In this document: positions 44,657-53,445 of the stretch, piece by piece
Layout of the letters: each line of letters opens with the position of its first letter
How positions within the stretch are numbered: position 1 is the first letter of the stretch
Source: Olleya sp. Hel_I_94
GTDB taxonomy: Bacteria > Bacteroidota > Bacteroidia > Flavobacteriales > Flavobacteriaceae
Assembly (NCBI RefSeq): GCF_007827365.1
Contig: NZ_VISI01000002.1
Coordinates: forward strand, 2,361,001 to 2,425,000
Direction of reading: 5' to 3'
Length of the DNA stretch: 64,000 bases
The notes under the pieces: generated by a model
What the model was told of the DNA's origin: nothing
Database searches by the model: none
Seen by the model: only the letters and a program-made list of their open reading frames with translations
Made by a program: the position numbers and the translations under genes

Positions 44657-47600
44657 TTAATACGTTACTATTTTGATTGTATCGTTTACATAGATTAATA
44701 TTTTTTTCTTTACCATATAGTTCATCTCCTTTAAAGTATCAGAATATTCTTCTAGTTGTTGTTGGTACTTAGGATTAGATAATCCTGTTTTGTAATCTAT
44801 AATAATAGCTTCGTTATCTTTTATTGCTAGTCGGTCTGGTCTAATTATTTTGCCTGATTTTGTAATAATATCTCTTTCGTTATATATGGTATAATTATCA
44901 GTAAAATAAGGATTTAACTCTGGTGTATTAATAATTTTAGTAATTGTATTGTTTAAAATTAATGCTTGTTCCTTATTAATAGTTCCTGTTTGAGTATAGG
45001 TTAAAATAACAGGCTCAACATCTACTATTGTGTTTATTTCTGACATTATATCGTGTATCAGGTTTCCTTTTTCAATAGCATTTTCTTGTTCTGTATCCCA
45101 TAGATAACCTGATTTAGTAATAATTTTAATATTATGATCTTGTTTAGAAACGCTAATAAACAATTCTGTTTCTTGGGTGTTTTCTAACTTGTCTTCTAGT
45201 TGCGATTCGCGATTAGCTTTTCCAAAGGTATACTCTAATTGTGAGTCACTCCATAGACCCTTGTCTATTAAGTAATTTGTTAGTAATCCAGAATACGTAT
45301 TATGTGTCACTATTCCTTTTACTGACTTTTCTTTTTTAGATATAATATAGAGTTGCTCTATAGGTCTAGTTAATGCTACATATAATAGGTTAATATTATC
45401 TAATTCTTGTTCTGCTCTATGTTGATTGTAAATGGTTTCGCCAGTTGTGCCATATTCCTCAAAGTCCTTATTAAAATTGAGTAGCGTTTTAGAAAAACCA
45501 CTAAATTGTTCTTGGTCTAACGGAAACCATTCTTTGGGCTCCACTTCTTTATATATATCTAAATGTGCATACGGAAAGATAACCACCGGAAACTCTAATC
45601 CTTTAGATTTATGGATTGTCATTATCTGAACCGCATTTTGATTGCTAGGAGAGACAATATTTAAACTGTCCTTTTTAGATTCGTAATAATCTACAAAACT
45701 TGGTAAATCGGATATTTGCTTTTGAGAAAACTCTAAAACGGTGTCTAAAAAGTACTGTATATAGGCATTTGACGTTTCCGTCATTTTAAAACTTCTGACA
45801 ATATCTTCAGTTAAATCAAATAAGGATAATTCTACTAATTCGGTTGGATTACAATGTATTGAGAATTGCTCAAAGCCTTTAAAAAACTCGGGAAGTGGCA
45901 ACTCCAAGTTGGTTTTAAAATAAGCATGTTTATCTTGTATTGCATTAGTATTTGCTATATAATCCAACACTTTAATTCTAACCTCTAAGTGATTTGGGTT
46001 TATTAGTAGTTTAAAGATATTAATAACTAGTTTAACCTCTTCAGAGTTGTTTATCAACATGGTTTCGGAAGAGGTGATTTTAACTCCTTTTTCGCTTAAA
46101 AATTCGGCAATAGCCACACCTTCTTTTTTCTTTCTTACTAATATGCAAATATCTTTAAGATTGTATCCGTTTGTTAAGCATTGGTTTATGGTGTCAAAAA
46201 CTGTTTCTGGAAACAACTCGTTAATATCGTCTTCTTTTTGTAAATCTAAAAACTGAATATTAACAAAGCCTTCTTGATTTAACACCGGAATTTGATTTGC
46301 TTTTTTATACAAATCAGAATAGTCGTTACTACTAAAACTAGTGTTAGCCAAAAACTCAAAAAACGTATTATTAAACGTAATAACCTTTTTAAAACTTCTG
46401 TAATTATACTCTAACCTAACAACTTCTTTGTCAATAGGAAACGGGTTGTCGGTTTTAGTTAGTCCTAAAAATTGTTCTGCTTTTCCACCTCGCCACCTAT
46501 AAATAGCCTGTTTAGCATCACCTACCAACATGGCTGTGCCTTGTTCACCTTTTAAGTTTTGTCCTGTTAGTGTGTTTTCTATTAAAGGCACTAAGTTTTC
46601 CCATTGCATTTGTGATGTATCCTGAAACTCGTCGATAAAATAATGTCTAAATTTTTCACCTAAACGTTCATAAATAAAAGGCGTTGGTTGGTTTTTAATT
46701 TCTTTACTGATAAGCGTATTAAACTCGGAAATCAATAATTTATTTTCATCTTCCTTAATCGTAGTTAACTCTTTGTTTATAGCATTTAAAACGGATAAAG
46801 GCGTTACATTTTTGTACACAGCTTTTATAAATTTTAAGCTAATAACATTTTCTTTAATTAAGTGATATGCTTTATCTATCTGTGGTAAAAGTTGATCAAT
46901 TAATTGCGCTTTCGCGGAATCTAAAGTCTTTGTGTAAACGTTACCTTCAGCAATATTATCGGCTAATTTATTATCATATAATTTGTAAAATTCAAAATTA
47001 GAAACTTTTACAAAATGGTTATATAACGTTCCTCTAGAAAAACTTTTGGCATCCAGACCATTGGTTTTAAAAACCTCTAATAATTGGTTGGCTGTTTGCT
47101 TAATTAATGTTTCTTGATATTTTATTTTTTTAATTAATTGCGCTTTTAAGGATTTAAAATCCTCTAGCGTTTTATGTTTAATACTGTCTAAATGTGGTAA
47201 GTCATTGTCGTTAATTAATAGTTTGGCAATAGTATTAAAATCTCTAGAAACGTCCCAACTTTTATCATCATCAGCTTTTTCTAAAGCAAAATCAATTAAA
47301 ACTTTAGTAAGTGCCACATCAGTTCCTGCTTTAGCTATAAGACTATCCACTGCTTGATTAAGTAGCGATGGTGTATCAAGCTCGACCTCAAAATTTATCG
47401 GAATTTTTAAATCATGTGCAAAAGTCCTGATTAATCTATGGTTAAAACCGTCTATAGTAGAAATGTCAAAAGCAGCATAATTATGCATTATGGTGTTTAA
47501 TAAAGCAATTGATTTTAAATGGACATCAGTAGGTTTAAGGTCTAACTCAGTAGTGATAGCCTCAAACATCCCATTTGGTTTAGTGATAATTTCTGGATCA

Positions 47601-47800
47601 GAAAACGATTTTAATGTGTCTAAAATTCTAATTTTCATCTCGCCTACAGCCTTATTTGTAAAGGTTATGGCTAATATTTGTTTAAAACCGTCATTATGTT
47701 TTCTGGTAAACAATAGTTTTAAATACTCCTTAACTAAAGCAAAGGTTTTTCCGCTACCAGCAGAGGCGTCATAAACTTTAAAAGGTGTTTTTGTAGACAT
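44657..47800 (-). CDS. AddA/RecB-like UvrD-family helicase-nuclease
   Basis: A 1047-residue ATP-dependent helicase with nuclease domain for double-strand break resection. I place the start at 47800 (MSTKTPFKVYDASAGSGKT), since the upstream in-frame ATG at 47833 adds 11 atypical residues. Walker A is YDASAGSGKTFALVKEY. Other helicase motifs are FIDEFQDTSQMQWENLVPL, MLVGDAKQAIYRWRGGKA, NAVQIMTIHKSKGLEFPVVIF, and LLYVALTRPIEQLYII. The C-terminal nuclease carries RPDRLAIKDNEAIIIDYKTG. It likely pairs with the AddB-like protein at 39020-41767. A 13-mer copy lies inside. Confidence 0.9.
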   Translation of the reverse strand: MSTKTPFKVYDASAGSGKTFALVKEYLKLLFTRKHNDGFKQILAITFTNKAVGEMKIRILDTLKSFSDPEIITKPNGMFEAITTELDLKPTDVHLKSIALLNTIMHNYAAFDISTIDGFNHRLIRTFAHDLKIPINFEVELDTPSLLNQAVDSLIAKAGTDVALTKVLIDFALEKADDDKSWDVSRDFNTIAKLLINDNDLPHLDSIKHKTLEDFKSLKAQLIKKIKYQETLIKQTANQLLEVFKTNGLDAKSFSRGTLYNHFVKVSNFEFYKLYDNKLADNIAEGNVYTKTLDSAKAQLIDQLLPQIDKAYHLIKENVISLKFIKAVYKNVTPLSVLNAINKELTTIKEDENKLLISEFNTLISKEIKNQPTPFIYERLGEKFRHYFIDEFQDTSQMQWENLVPLIENTLTGQNLKGEQGTAMLVGDAKQAIYRWRGGKAEQFLGLTKTDNPFPIDKEVVRLEYNYRSFKKVITFNNTFFEFLANTSFSSNDYSDLYKKANQIPVLNQEGFVNIQFLDLQKEDDINELFPETVFDTINQCLTNGYNLKDICILVRKKKEGVAIAEFLSEKGVKITSSETMLINNSEEVKLVINIFKLLINPNHLEVRIKVLDYIANTNAIQDKHAYFKTNLELPLPEFFKGFEQFSIHCNPTELVELSLFDLTEDIVRSFKMTETSNAYIQYFLDTVLEFSQKQISDLPSFVDYYESKKDSLNIVSPSNQNAVQIMTIHKSKGLEFPVVIFPYAHLDIYKEVEPKEWFPLDQEQFSGFSKTLLNFNKDFEEYGTTGETIYNQHRAEQELDNINLLYVALTRPIEQLYIISKKEKSVKGIVTHNTYSGLLTNYLIDKGLWSDSQLEYTFGKANRESQLEDKLENTQETELFISVSKQDHNIKIITKSGYLWDTEQENAIEKGNLIHDIMSEINTIVDVEPVILTYTQTGTINKEQALILNNTITKIINTPELNPYFTDNYTIYNERDIITKSGKIIRPDRLAIKDNEAIIIDYKTGLSNPKYQQQLEEYSDTLKEMNYMVKKKILIYVNDTIKIVTY
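46907..46919 (+). repeat. 13-mer CGCTTTCGCGGAA, copy 3
   Basis: An exact copy inside the AddA-like gene, opposite to the coding strand, where it encodes SAKA rather than AFAE. Confidence 0.7.
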
Positions 47801-47951
47801 TGTAATTTTAAATTTTAGACAAGATAATAACAATATTATGGTTCCTAAATTTATTTTAAAACATTCTTTGATAATTAAATGGCGATGTTAAAATATTATT
47901 AAATACATTTAATCCATTGCTTAAATATTTTCAATTGAAGGCTTTAATGTT

Positions 47952-47959
47952 TAATTTTG
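47952..47959 (+). promoter_or_regulatory. Putative -7 element for sodB
   Basis: TAATTTTG matches TAnnTTTG, 36 bases before the ATG. The best TTG upstream (47935-47937) has a 14-base spacer, so the -33 part is uncertain. Confidence 0.4.
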
Positions 47960-47995
47960 ATTATATTGAATATTAACACTTAAAAACATACAATT

Positions 47996-48604
47996 ATGGC
48001 TTTTGAATTACCAAAATTAAAATATGCGTATGATGCATTAGAACCAAATATCGATGCACGTACAATGGAAATACATCACACAAAGCACCACAATGGTTAC
48101 ACAACTAAACTAAATGGAGCTATTGAAGGAACTGACTTAGAAGGAAAATCTATTGAAGATATTCTTACTAATTTAGATATGAATAATATGGCTGTAAGAA
48201 ATAATGGAGGAGGTTTTTACAATCACTCATTATTTTGGGAAGTTATGAATCCAGAAGGTAAAGGACGTTTATCTGGAGAATTAAAAGATGCTATTGAGGC
48301 AGCTTACGGAAGCTTTGATGCATTTAAAGATGCTTTTAGTAACGCAGCAGCAACTCAATTTGGATCAGGTTGGGCTTGGTTATGTGTGCATAAAGGAGGT
48401 AAGGTTGAAGTGTGTTCTACACCAAACCAAGATAACCCATTAATGCCAGGGGTAACTTGCGAAGGAACACCAATCTTAGGATTAGACGTTTGGGAGCATG
48501 CTTACTATTTAAACTACCAAAACAGAAGACCAGATTATATTGATGCATTTTTTAATGTTATTAACTGGAACGAAGTAGAAAGACGTTATGCAGAAGCTAA
48601 ATAA
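47996..48604 (+). CDS. sodB: Superoxide dismutase (Fe/Mn)
   Basis: Dismutates superoxide to oxygen and peroxide in the cytosol. The 202-residue protein carries the metal ligands in [17 protein letters not shown] (first His), FYNHSLFWE (second His), and [20 protein letters not shown] (Asp and last His). The typical GSGWAWLCV segment is present. No signal peptide. Motifs alone do not firmly separate iron from manganese use. It has a possible -7 element upstream and a strong terminator after. Confidence 0.96.
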   Translation: MAFELPKLKYAYDALEPNIDARTMEIHHTKHHNGYTTKLNGAIEGTDLEGKSIEDILTNLDMNNMAVRNNGGGFYNHSLFWEVMNPEGKGRLSGELKDAIEAAYGSFDAFKDAFSNAAATQFGSGWAWLCVHKGGKVEVCSTPNQDNPLMPGVTCEGTPILGLDVWEHAYYLNYQNRRPDYIDAFFNVINWNEVERRYAEAK

Positions 48605-48625
48605 GCTTTAAAACGTTATAATATT

Positions 48626-48659
48626 AAAAAAGCAGATTCATATTTGAATCTGCTTTTTT
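48626..48659 (+). terminator. Rho-independent terminator of sodB
   Basis: A 15-bp perfect stem (48626-48640 with 48645-48659), a 4-base loop and a T-run, 21 bases past the sodB stop. Confidence 0.92.
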
Positions 48660-48700
48660 TTATGCTGTAAACTGTGTGTTTTTTAAAATTTTGGCAAATA

Positions 48701-48783
48701 AAAAAGGAGAACGAGAGTTCTCCTTTTTTGCCCCAAATCTACCATGAACTTAACCTACTTATGTTATGGTAAGCTCAAATATA
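48701..48783 (-). ncRNA. Candidate small RNA between sodB and purF-like gene
   Basis: On the minus strand, TATATTTG (48783-48776) fits the -7 consensus, but no -33 TTTG is at the expected distance. Downstream a stem pairs TTACCAT with ATGGTAG around an inner AAC/GTT, then comes an unpaired GATTTGGGGCAAA. A perfect 12-bp hairpin (48701-48712 with 48717-48728) with T-run closes the unit. The predicted RNA is about 70 bases. Alternatives are a 3' UTR element of the purF-like gene or a second terminator for sodB. Confidence 0.45.
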
Positions 48784-48877
48784 ACGACATTTAATTTGAT
48801 ATATTATAAAATATAGTTAAAACGTAAAAATATTCGCTTAAATGAGTATGTCGTGAGAAAATTTGTACTTCTTATAA

Positions 48878-50776
48878 TTAGTAAGCACGTTCTTTATTTC
48901 CTTCGTAAAAATTAATAAAAGCTCTGTTAACTACTCGGTTACCTCCAACTGTTGGATAGTTTCCTGTAAAATACCAATCTCCTAAATGATCAGGTATTGC
49001 TTTATGTAAATTAGCAACTGGCTGAAAAATGATTTCAACTTCAGCATTAACGGACTCATCAGTTAAAAGTTGAGAGATCTTAGCCGAAATTTGTTCTGTT
49101 GTAAATTGGTCATAAATTTCGTTTACAAAATTCTTAACATCTTTATCTGCTAGGTCTTCTTGTGCTTTGCATCTGTGATATACTTCTTCTACTAAATCGT
49201 ATTTTCCGTTTTCTTTAAGTAGCGCTAATGCAGCATTAAAAGCTACCAATGTTTCTAGATTAGCCATGTCAATACCATAACAATCAGGAAAACGTATTTG
49301 TGGTGCAGACGATACGATAACAATCTTTTTAGGATGTAATCGGTCCATCATTTTAATAATACTCTTTTTTAAAGTGGTACCTCGTACAATACTATCGTCA
49401 ATAATTACAAGGTTATCCGTAGGTTTTATAACACCATAGGTTACATCGTAAACGTGAGCAACTAAGTCGTCACGACTACTATCTTCTGTAATAAAGGTTC
49501 TAAGCTTAACATCCTTTATTGCTATTTTTTCTATACGTGGTCTTTCTTTTAATATAGATGTTACCTGATCTGCAGATAATTGTCCATTTCCGTCTAAAAT
49601 AGCTTTGGTTTTTTTCTCATTTAAATGCTCCTCGACTGTTTCAATCATTCCATAAAATGAAGTTTCAGCAGTATTAGGAATATAAGAGAAAACACTATTT
49701 TTTGTATCATTATTAATCGCCTTTAAAACTTGTGGCATTAATAAACGTCCAAGCATTTTACGCTCTTGATAGATTTCGGCATCACTTCCTCTAGAAAAGT
49801 AAATGCGCTCAAAACTACAAGATTTACGCTCTAAGGGTTCTAATATTTTTTTTATCGAAACTGCACCAGATTTTTTAGAGATTAAAGCATGACCTGGAGT
49901 TAGCTCTTTAACATCCTCAAACTCGACATTAAAAACTGTTTGTATCACAGGACGTTCTGAAGCAACAACAACTATCTCGTCATCTGTATAGTAATATACA
50001 GGACGTATGCCTGCTGGATCACGAAGTACAAAAGCATCTCCATGTCCAATTAAACCAGCCATAGCATAACCACCATCCCAATTTTTAGCAGCACGTCTTA
50101 ATATTTTGGCAATTTTTAAACGTTCGGCAATTAAAGGTGAGCATTCGTGTTTACCGTAACCTTCTTTTTTTAGGTCTTTATAGATTTTACTTACTGCATC
50201 ATCTAAAAAGTGACCTATTTTTTCCATTATAGTAATGGTGTCTGTATATTCTTTTGGATGTTGTCCAAGGTCCACTAGGTTTTTAAACAGCTCTTTAACA
50301 TTAGTCATATTAAAGTTACCTGCCAAAATAAGATTACGATGCATCCAGTTATTTTGTCTTAAAAAAGGATGGACACTTTCCACACTGTTTTTACCAAACG
50401 TACCATAACGCACGTGTCCTAATAGTAACTCACCAATATAAGGTATGTGTTTTTTTTGAAGCGCAACGCTATCTTGGTATTCTGGATGTTGTGCTAACTC
50501 TTTATTTACACGTTCGTTAATTTGTGCAAAAATATCCTGAATAGGTTGTTGTGCTATGGAGCGTACACGACTAATGTAACGTTCTCCTGGAAGCGTGTCC
50601 ATTTTAATACTTGCAAAACCAGCACCATCTTGACCACGATTGTGTTGCTTTTCCATCATTAAGTACATTTTATTTACACCATAAAAAGCACTTCCATATT
50701 TTTCTTTATAAAATTCTAAAGGTTTACGTAATCTTATCAGTGCAATTCCGCACTCATGTTTTAAAGCATCACTCAT
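48878..50776 (-). CDS. purF: Amidophosphoribosyltransferase, long PurF-like form
   Basis: Catalyses the first committed step of purine synthesis: PRPP plus glutamine gives phosphoribosylamine. The 632 residues are well above the 470-505 of classical PurF. The N-terminal glutaminase cysteine is in KHECGIALI (Cys 9), so a short propeptide must be removed. The glutaminase region contains LLGHVRYGTFG and WDGGYAMAGLIGHGDAFVLRDPAGIRP. The PRPP-binding motif is NLVIIDDSIVRGTTLKKSI. Extra inserts lie between the domains and at the C-terminus. It may be a second, lineage-specific PurF paralogue. A PfkB kinase gene lies upstream on the same strand. Confidence 0.88.
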   Translation of the reverse strand: MSDALKHECGIALIRLRKPLEFYKEKYGSAFYGVNKMYLMMEKQHNRGQDGAGFASIKMDTLPGERYISRVRSIAQQPIQDIFAQINERVNKELAQHPEYQDSVALQKKHIPYIGELLLGHVRYGTFGKNSVESVHPFLRQNNWMHRNLILAGNFNMTNVKELFKNLVDLGQHPKEYTDTITIMEKIGHFLDDAVSKIYKDLKKEGYGKHECSPLIAERLKIAKILRRAAKNWDGGYAMAGLIGHGDAFVLRDPAGIRPVYYYTDDEIVVVASERPVIQTVFNVEFEDVKELTPGHALISKKSGAVSIKKILEPLERKSCSFERIYFSRGSDAEIYQERKMLGRLLMPQVLKAINNDTKNSVFSYIPNTAETSFYGMIETVEEHLNEKKTKAILDGNGQLSADQVTSILKERPRIEKIAIKDVKLRTFITEDSSRDDLVAHVYDVTYGVIKPTDNLVIIDDSIVRGTTLKKSIIKMMDRLHPKKIVIVSSAPQIRFPDCYGIDMANLETLVAFNAALALLKENGKYDLVEEVYHRCKAQEDLADKDVKNFVNEIYDQFTTEQISAKISQLLTDESVNAEVEIIFQPVANLHKAIPDHLGDWYFTGNYPTVGGNRVVNRAFINFYEGNKERAY

Positions 50777-50816
50777 TGTTGTTGTGTTGTGAGTTGTTTA
50801 TTAAAATGATAAAAAT

Positions 50817-50850
50817 AAAAAACGCGCTCATAATTACGAGCGCGTTTTTT
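50817..50850 (-). terminator. Rho-independent terminator of the PfkB kinase gene
   Basis: A 13-bp stem with a GCGCTC core (50817-50829 with 50838-50850), an 8-base loop and a T-run. It begins directly after the kinase stop codon on the minus strand. Confidence 0.9.
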
Positions 50851-51777
50851 TTATTTTAATTCGATATCGAAATGTGTTAATTTTTTAAATTCTTTTAGTC
50901 GGTTGTTGACCTCGTCTTTTTTAAGGTCAATCATGCGCTCAGTTCCAAATTTTTCGACACAAAAAGAGGCTAAAGTAGATCCGTAGATTACTGCGTTTTT
51001 CATGTTTTCAAAACTAATGTCTCCTGTACTTGCTAAATAACCAGCAAATCCACCAGCAAAAGTGTCTCCTGCTCCAGTTGGATCAAATACTTCTTCCAAT
51101 GGTAAAGCAGGTGCATAAAACATATGGTCATCATGGAAAAGTAAAGCACCATGCTCTCCTTTTTTGATAACTACATATTTTGGTCCCATTTCATGAATCT
51201 TTCTAGCAGCAACAACTAAACTGTATTCTCCAGTTAATTGTCTTGCTTCTTCATCATTAATAGTAATTACATCTACATTTTTAATCACTGCAAGTAAATC
51301 GTCTAATGCGATGTCCATCCAGAAATTCATAGTATCTAAAATAGCTAATTTTGGCTTTTTAGTCATTTGGTCTAAAACACCTTGTTGTACTAAAGGGTGT
51401 AAATTACCTAACATTACAATCTCCGCATCACGATAATTTTGTGGTACTACAGGGTTAAAATGCTCTAATACGTTTAATTCAGTTGCTAAAGTATCACGAG
51501 AGTTCATGTCGTTGTGATATTTTCCACTCCAAAAAAATGTTTTACCGTCTTTTACAATCTCGATACCTTCAATATTTACTTTTCTATCTGTTAAAAGATC
51601 TAAATATTCCTGAGGAAAATCTCCACCAACAACAGACACTGCTGCTTGATCTACATCAAAATTTGCTGCAGATAACCCTATATAGGTTGCTGCTCCACCA
51701 AGAATTTTATCGGTTTTACCAAAAGGAGTTTCTATTGCGTCAAATGCTACTGTACCTACTATTACTAACTTGCTCAT
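50851..51777 (-). CDS. PfkB-family sugar/nucleoside kinase
   Basis: A 308-residue cytosolic kinase of the ribokinase fold. The N-terminal substrate region is VGTVAFDAIETPFGKTDKILGGAATYIG. The C-terminal ATP/catalytic motif FDPTGAGDTFAGGFAGYLA has the GAGD catalytic aspartate. ILDTMNFWMDIALDDL and TINDEEARQLTGEYSL fit the adenosine-kinase-like subgroup. The substrate could be a nucleoside or sugar. It lies between purF-like and rnhA genes, so a role near purine metabolism is plausible but unproven. Confidence 0.85.
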   Translation of the reverse strand: MSKLVIVGTVAFDAIETPFGKTDKILGGAATYIGLSAANFDVDQAAVSVVGGDFPQEYLDLLTDRKVNIEGIEIVKDGKTFFWSGKYHNDMNSRDTLATELNVLEHFNPVVPQNYRDAEIVMLGNLHPLVQQGVLDQMTKKPKLAILDTMNFWMDIALDDLLAVIKNVDVITINDEEARQLTGEYSLVVAARKIHEMGPKYVVIKKGEHGALLFHDDHMFYAPALPLEEVFDPTGAGDTFAGGFAGYLASTGDISFENMKNAVIYGSTLASFCVEKFGTERMIDLKKDEVNNRLKEFKKLTHFDIELK

Positions 51778-51975
51778 AAAAGCTATTTAAATTAAAGTGC
51801 AAATATAGGTTTTTTAGTCGCATTTTTTTTAATTTCCTTTCGGAATAAAATGAAGTCTTTAACATTAGTTTTGTAATTCTTAACAATTCACTTGTATCAA
51901 ACAACACTTCACTAATCTTTATTTTTTTTGAGGTTGTAAATCATGGATGTTTGCTTTAAATTAAAACAAATTAAA

Positions 51976-52017
51976 ATGAAAAAAAATAAAAAGACTTTGG
52001 TGTATGCGTTGGTTTGA
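51976..52017 (+). pseudogene. Possible gene remnant: signal-peptide-like start, 13 codons
   Basis: ATG followed by KKNKKTLVYALV and a TGA stop looks like the N-terminus of an exported protein. An A-rich leader typical of Bacteroidota precedes it. The frame ends just before the rnhA stop region on the other strand. It could be a decayed gene whose body was deleted, or chance. The surrounding 51778-52027 contains no other gene. Confidence 0.25.
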
Positions 52018-52027
52018 ACTTTTGTTA

Positions 52028-52669
52028 TTACTTCCTTCCAAAATCCGCAGGTATTTCTCCCCAAGCTTTAGTTTCCCATTTAACAATAGTAGTTTTATAA
52101 TCGTTAGCTTTTAGCCAAGCTACAGCACGATCTACCAAATCATAAACTGGTTTATTTTTTGCGTTACGCTCAAGCTTACTATTACACGTTTTTTTGCGTA
52201 CCCAACTCATAGCTGTTTTGGAGTCTGTATATATAATACGGTCGCTATTATGTTTTTTTAAAAAACTTAAACCATGTACTAAAGCCAAAAACTCACCTAG
52301 ATTGTTTGTGCCTTGCTCAAATGGTCCTTGTTTAAATAATTGTTTCTTGGTTTTGGTGTCTACACCTCTATATTCCATTATACCTGGATTACCAGAAGAA
52401 GCTGCATCCACAGAGATAGAATTATAATTTGGACGTCCAATTTTTTTAAGCTGTTCATGGCTTAACTCACTTTTAAAATCTTCTTTTTTTCCAATATAGT
52501 CAAAGTAGTTACCTTTCAAGGCTTCTTTGGCAGCGTCAAAAGTAGCAAAGGACTTATATTGCGCACCTGGATAGTCTTTAATTTGTGCTTTACAATCATT
52601 CCAAGTTTCAAAAACGCCTTTATGGTGTCCTTGCCAAACGGTATAATATTTTTTCTTCTTTTTACTCAT
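52028..52669 (-). CDS. rnhA: Ribonuclease H with N-terminal viroplasmin domain
   Basis: Degrades the RNA strand of RNA-DNA hybrids. The 213-residue protein begins with a viroplasmin/RNase H1 N-terminal domain that binds hybrid duplex (YYTVWQGHHKGVFETWNDCKAQIKDYPG, about 8-35, and YKSFATFDAAKEAL). A C-terminal RNase H domain starts at about residue 80. The catalytic acids lie in ISVDAASSGNPG, NNLGEFLALVHGL, and IIYTDSKTAMSW, with the last Asp in PADFGRK. It lies 27 bases downstream of purN on the same strand. Confidence 0.92.
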   Translation of the reverse strand: MSKKKKKYYTVWQGHHKGVFETWNDCKAQIKDYPGAQYKSFATFDAAKEALKGNYFDYIGKKEDFKSELSHEQLKKIGRPNYNSISVDAASSGNPGIMEYRGVDTKTKKQLFKQGPFEQGTNNLGEFLALVHGLSFLKKHNSDRIIYTDSKTAMSWVRKKTCNSKLERNAKNKPVYDLVDRAVAWLKANDYKTTIVKWETKAWGEIPADFGRK

Positions 52670-52696
52670 TTTAGTATTTCCGTGTAAACGGAAATC

Positions 52697-53263
52697 TTAT
52701 TTTTTTAATAGTTGATCAACCACTTCCGGAAAATGTTTCATCTCTAATTCATGAATCTTGTCTGCAACATCTTGTGCAGTGTCTGAAGCTAAAACCTCAC
52801 ATTTTGATTGAAATATGATCGCACCTTCGTCATAATTCTCGTTTACGTAATGAATTGTGATACCTGTTTCTGTTTCTTTATTATTAATTACAGCTTGATG
52901 CACATACATTCCATACATGCCTTTTCCACCAAATTTTGGTAATAAAGCTGGATGTACATTGATGACTTTATTTGGAAAGTTTTTTAGTATTTTTTCTGGA
53001 AATTTCCATAAAAAACCAGCTAAAATAATTAAATCAGGTGTATTAGATTTAAGAATATTTAATACATCATCTGTCTCTGTAAAGGCTGTTTTGTTGAAAG
53101 ATAAAGCGCTAACTTTCAATTTTTTACAGCGATCTAAAACTTTGGCATGAGGATTGTTAGTTAATACCTGAATAACAGACGCATTGTCTCTATTTTGAAA
53201 AAACCTTATTAAATTTTCAGCATTAGATCCGCTTCCGGACGCAAAAATTACTACACGTTTCAT
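52697..53263 (-). CDS. purN: Phosphoribosylglycinamide formyltransferase
   Basis: Transfers a formyl group from 10-formyltetrahydrofolate to GAR, the third step of purine synthesis. The 188-residue enzyme has VVIFASGSGSNAENLIRFF (phosphate loop), LIILAGFLWKFPEKIL, the catalytic Asn and His in VINVHPALLPKFGGKGMYG, and the catalytic Asp in VNENYDEGAIIFQ. The length matches PurN. It heads a minus-strand group purN-rnhA-pfkB-purF and is divergent from acpP. Confidence 0.95.
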   Translation of the reverse strand: MKRVVIFASGSGSNAENLIRFFQNRDNASVIQVLTNNPHAKVLDRCKKLKVSALSFNKTAFTETDDVLNILKSNTPDLIILAGFLWKFPEKILKNFPNKVINVHPALLPKFGGKGMYGMYVHQAVINNKETETGITIHYVNENYDEGAIIFQSKCEVLASDTAQDVADKIHELEMKHFPEVVDQLLKK

Positions 53264-53327
53264 TTTCTATTTTCAATGTTAAATTCTTCAAACAAAAAAA
53301 GCAATAATTATTAACAATTATGGGCTA

Positions 53328-53347
53328 AAATCGAAATTCTTCGATTT
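53328..53347. promoter_or_regulatory. Inverted repeat between purN and acpP
   Basis: Arms AAATCGAA and TTCGATTT flank ATTC, a perfect 8-bp palindrome in the divergent region, 60 bases above the acpP -7 element. It could be an operator for either gene, or chance in AT-rich DNA. Confidence 0.35.
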
Positions 53348-53384
53348 AAATAATTAAATTCGTAGCACATTTTTAAAGTAAACG

Positions 53385-53414
53385 TGTGTTTTAAAATAAA
53401 GTTTTTTATTTTTG
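53385..53414 (+). promoter_or_regulatory. Promoter of acpP-fabF-rnc
   Basis: TGTG at 53385-53388 approximates TTTG; after an 18-base spacer comes TATTTTTG at 53407-53414, a full -7 match, 31 bases before the acpP ATG. Confidence 0.55.
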
Positions 53415-53445
53415 CCTCTTAATTAAAACTAAAAAAATTAAAATT

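Noticed and set aside
51483..51779. Leucine-rich plus-strand frame opposite the PfkB kinase
   Set aside because: Low-complexity shadow of the kinase N-terminus.
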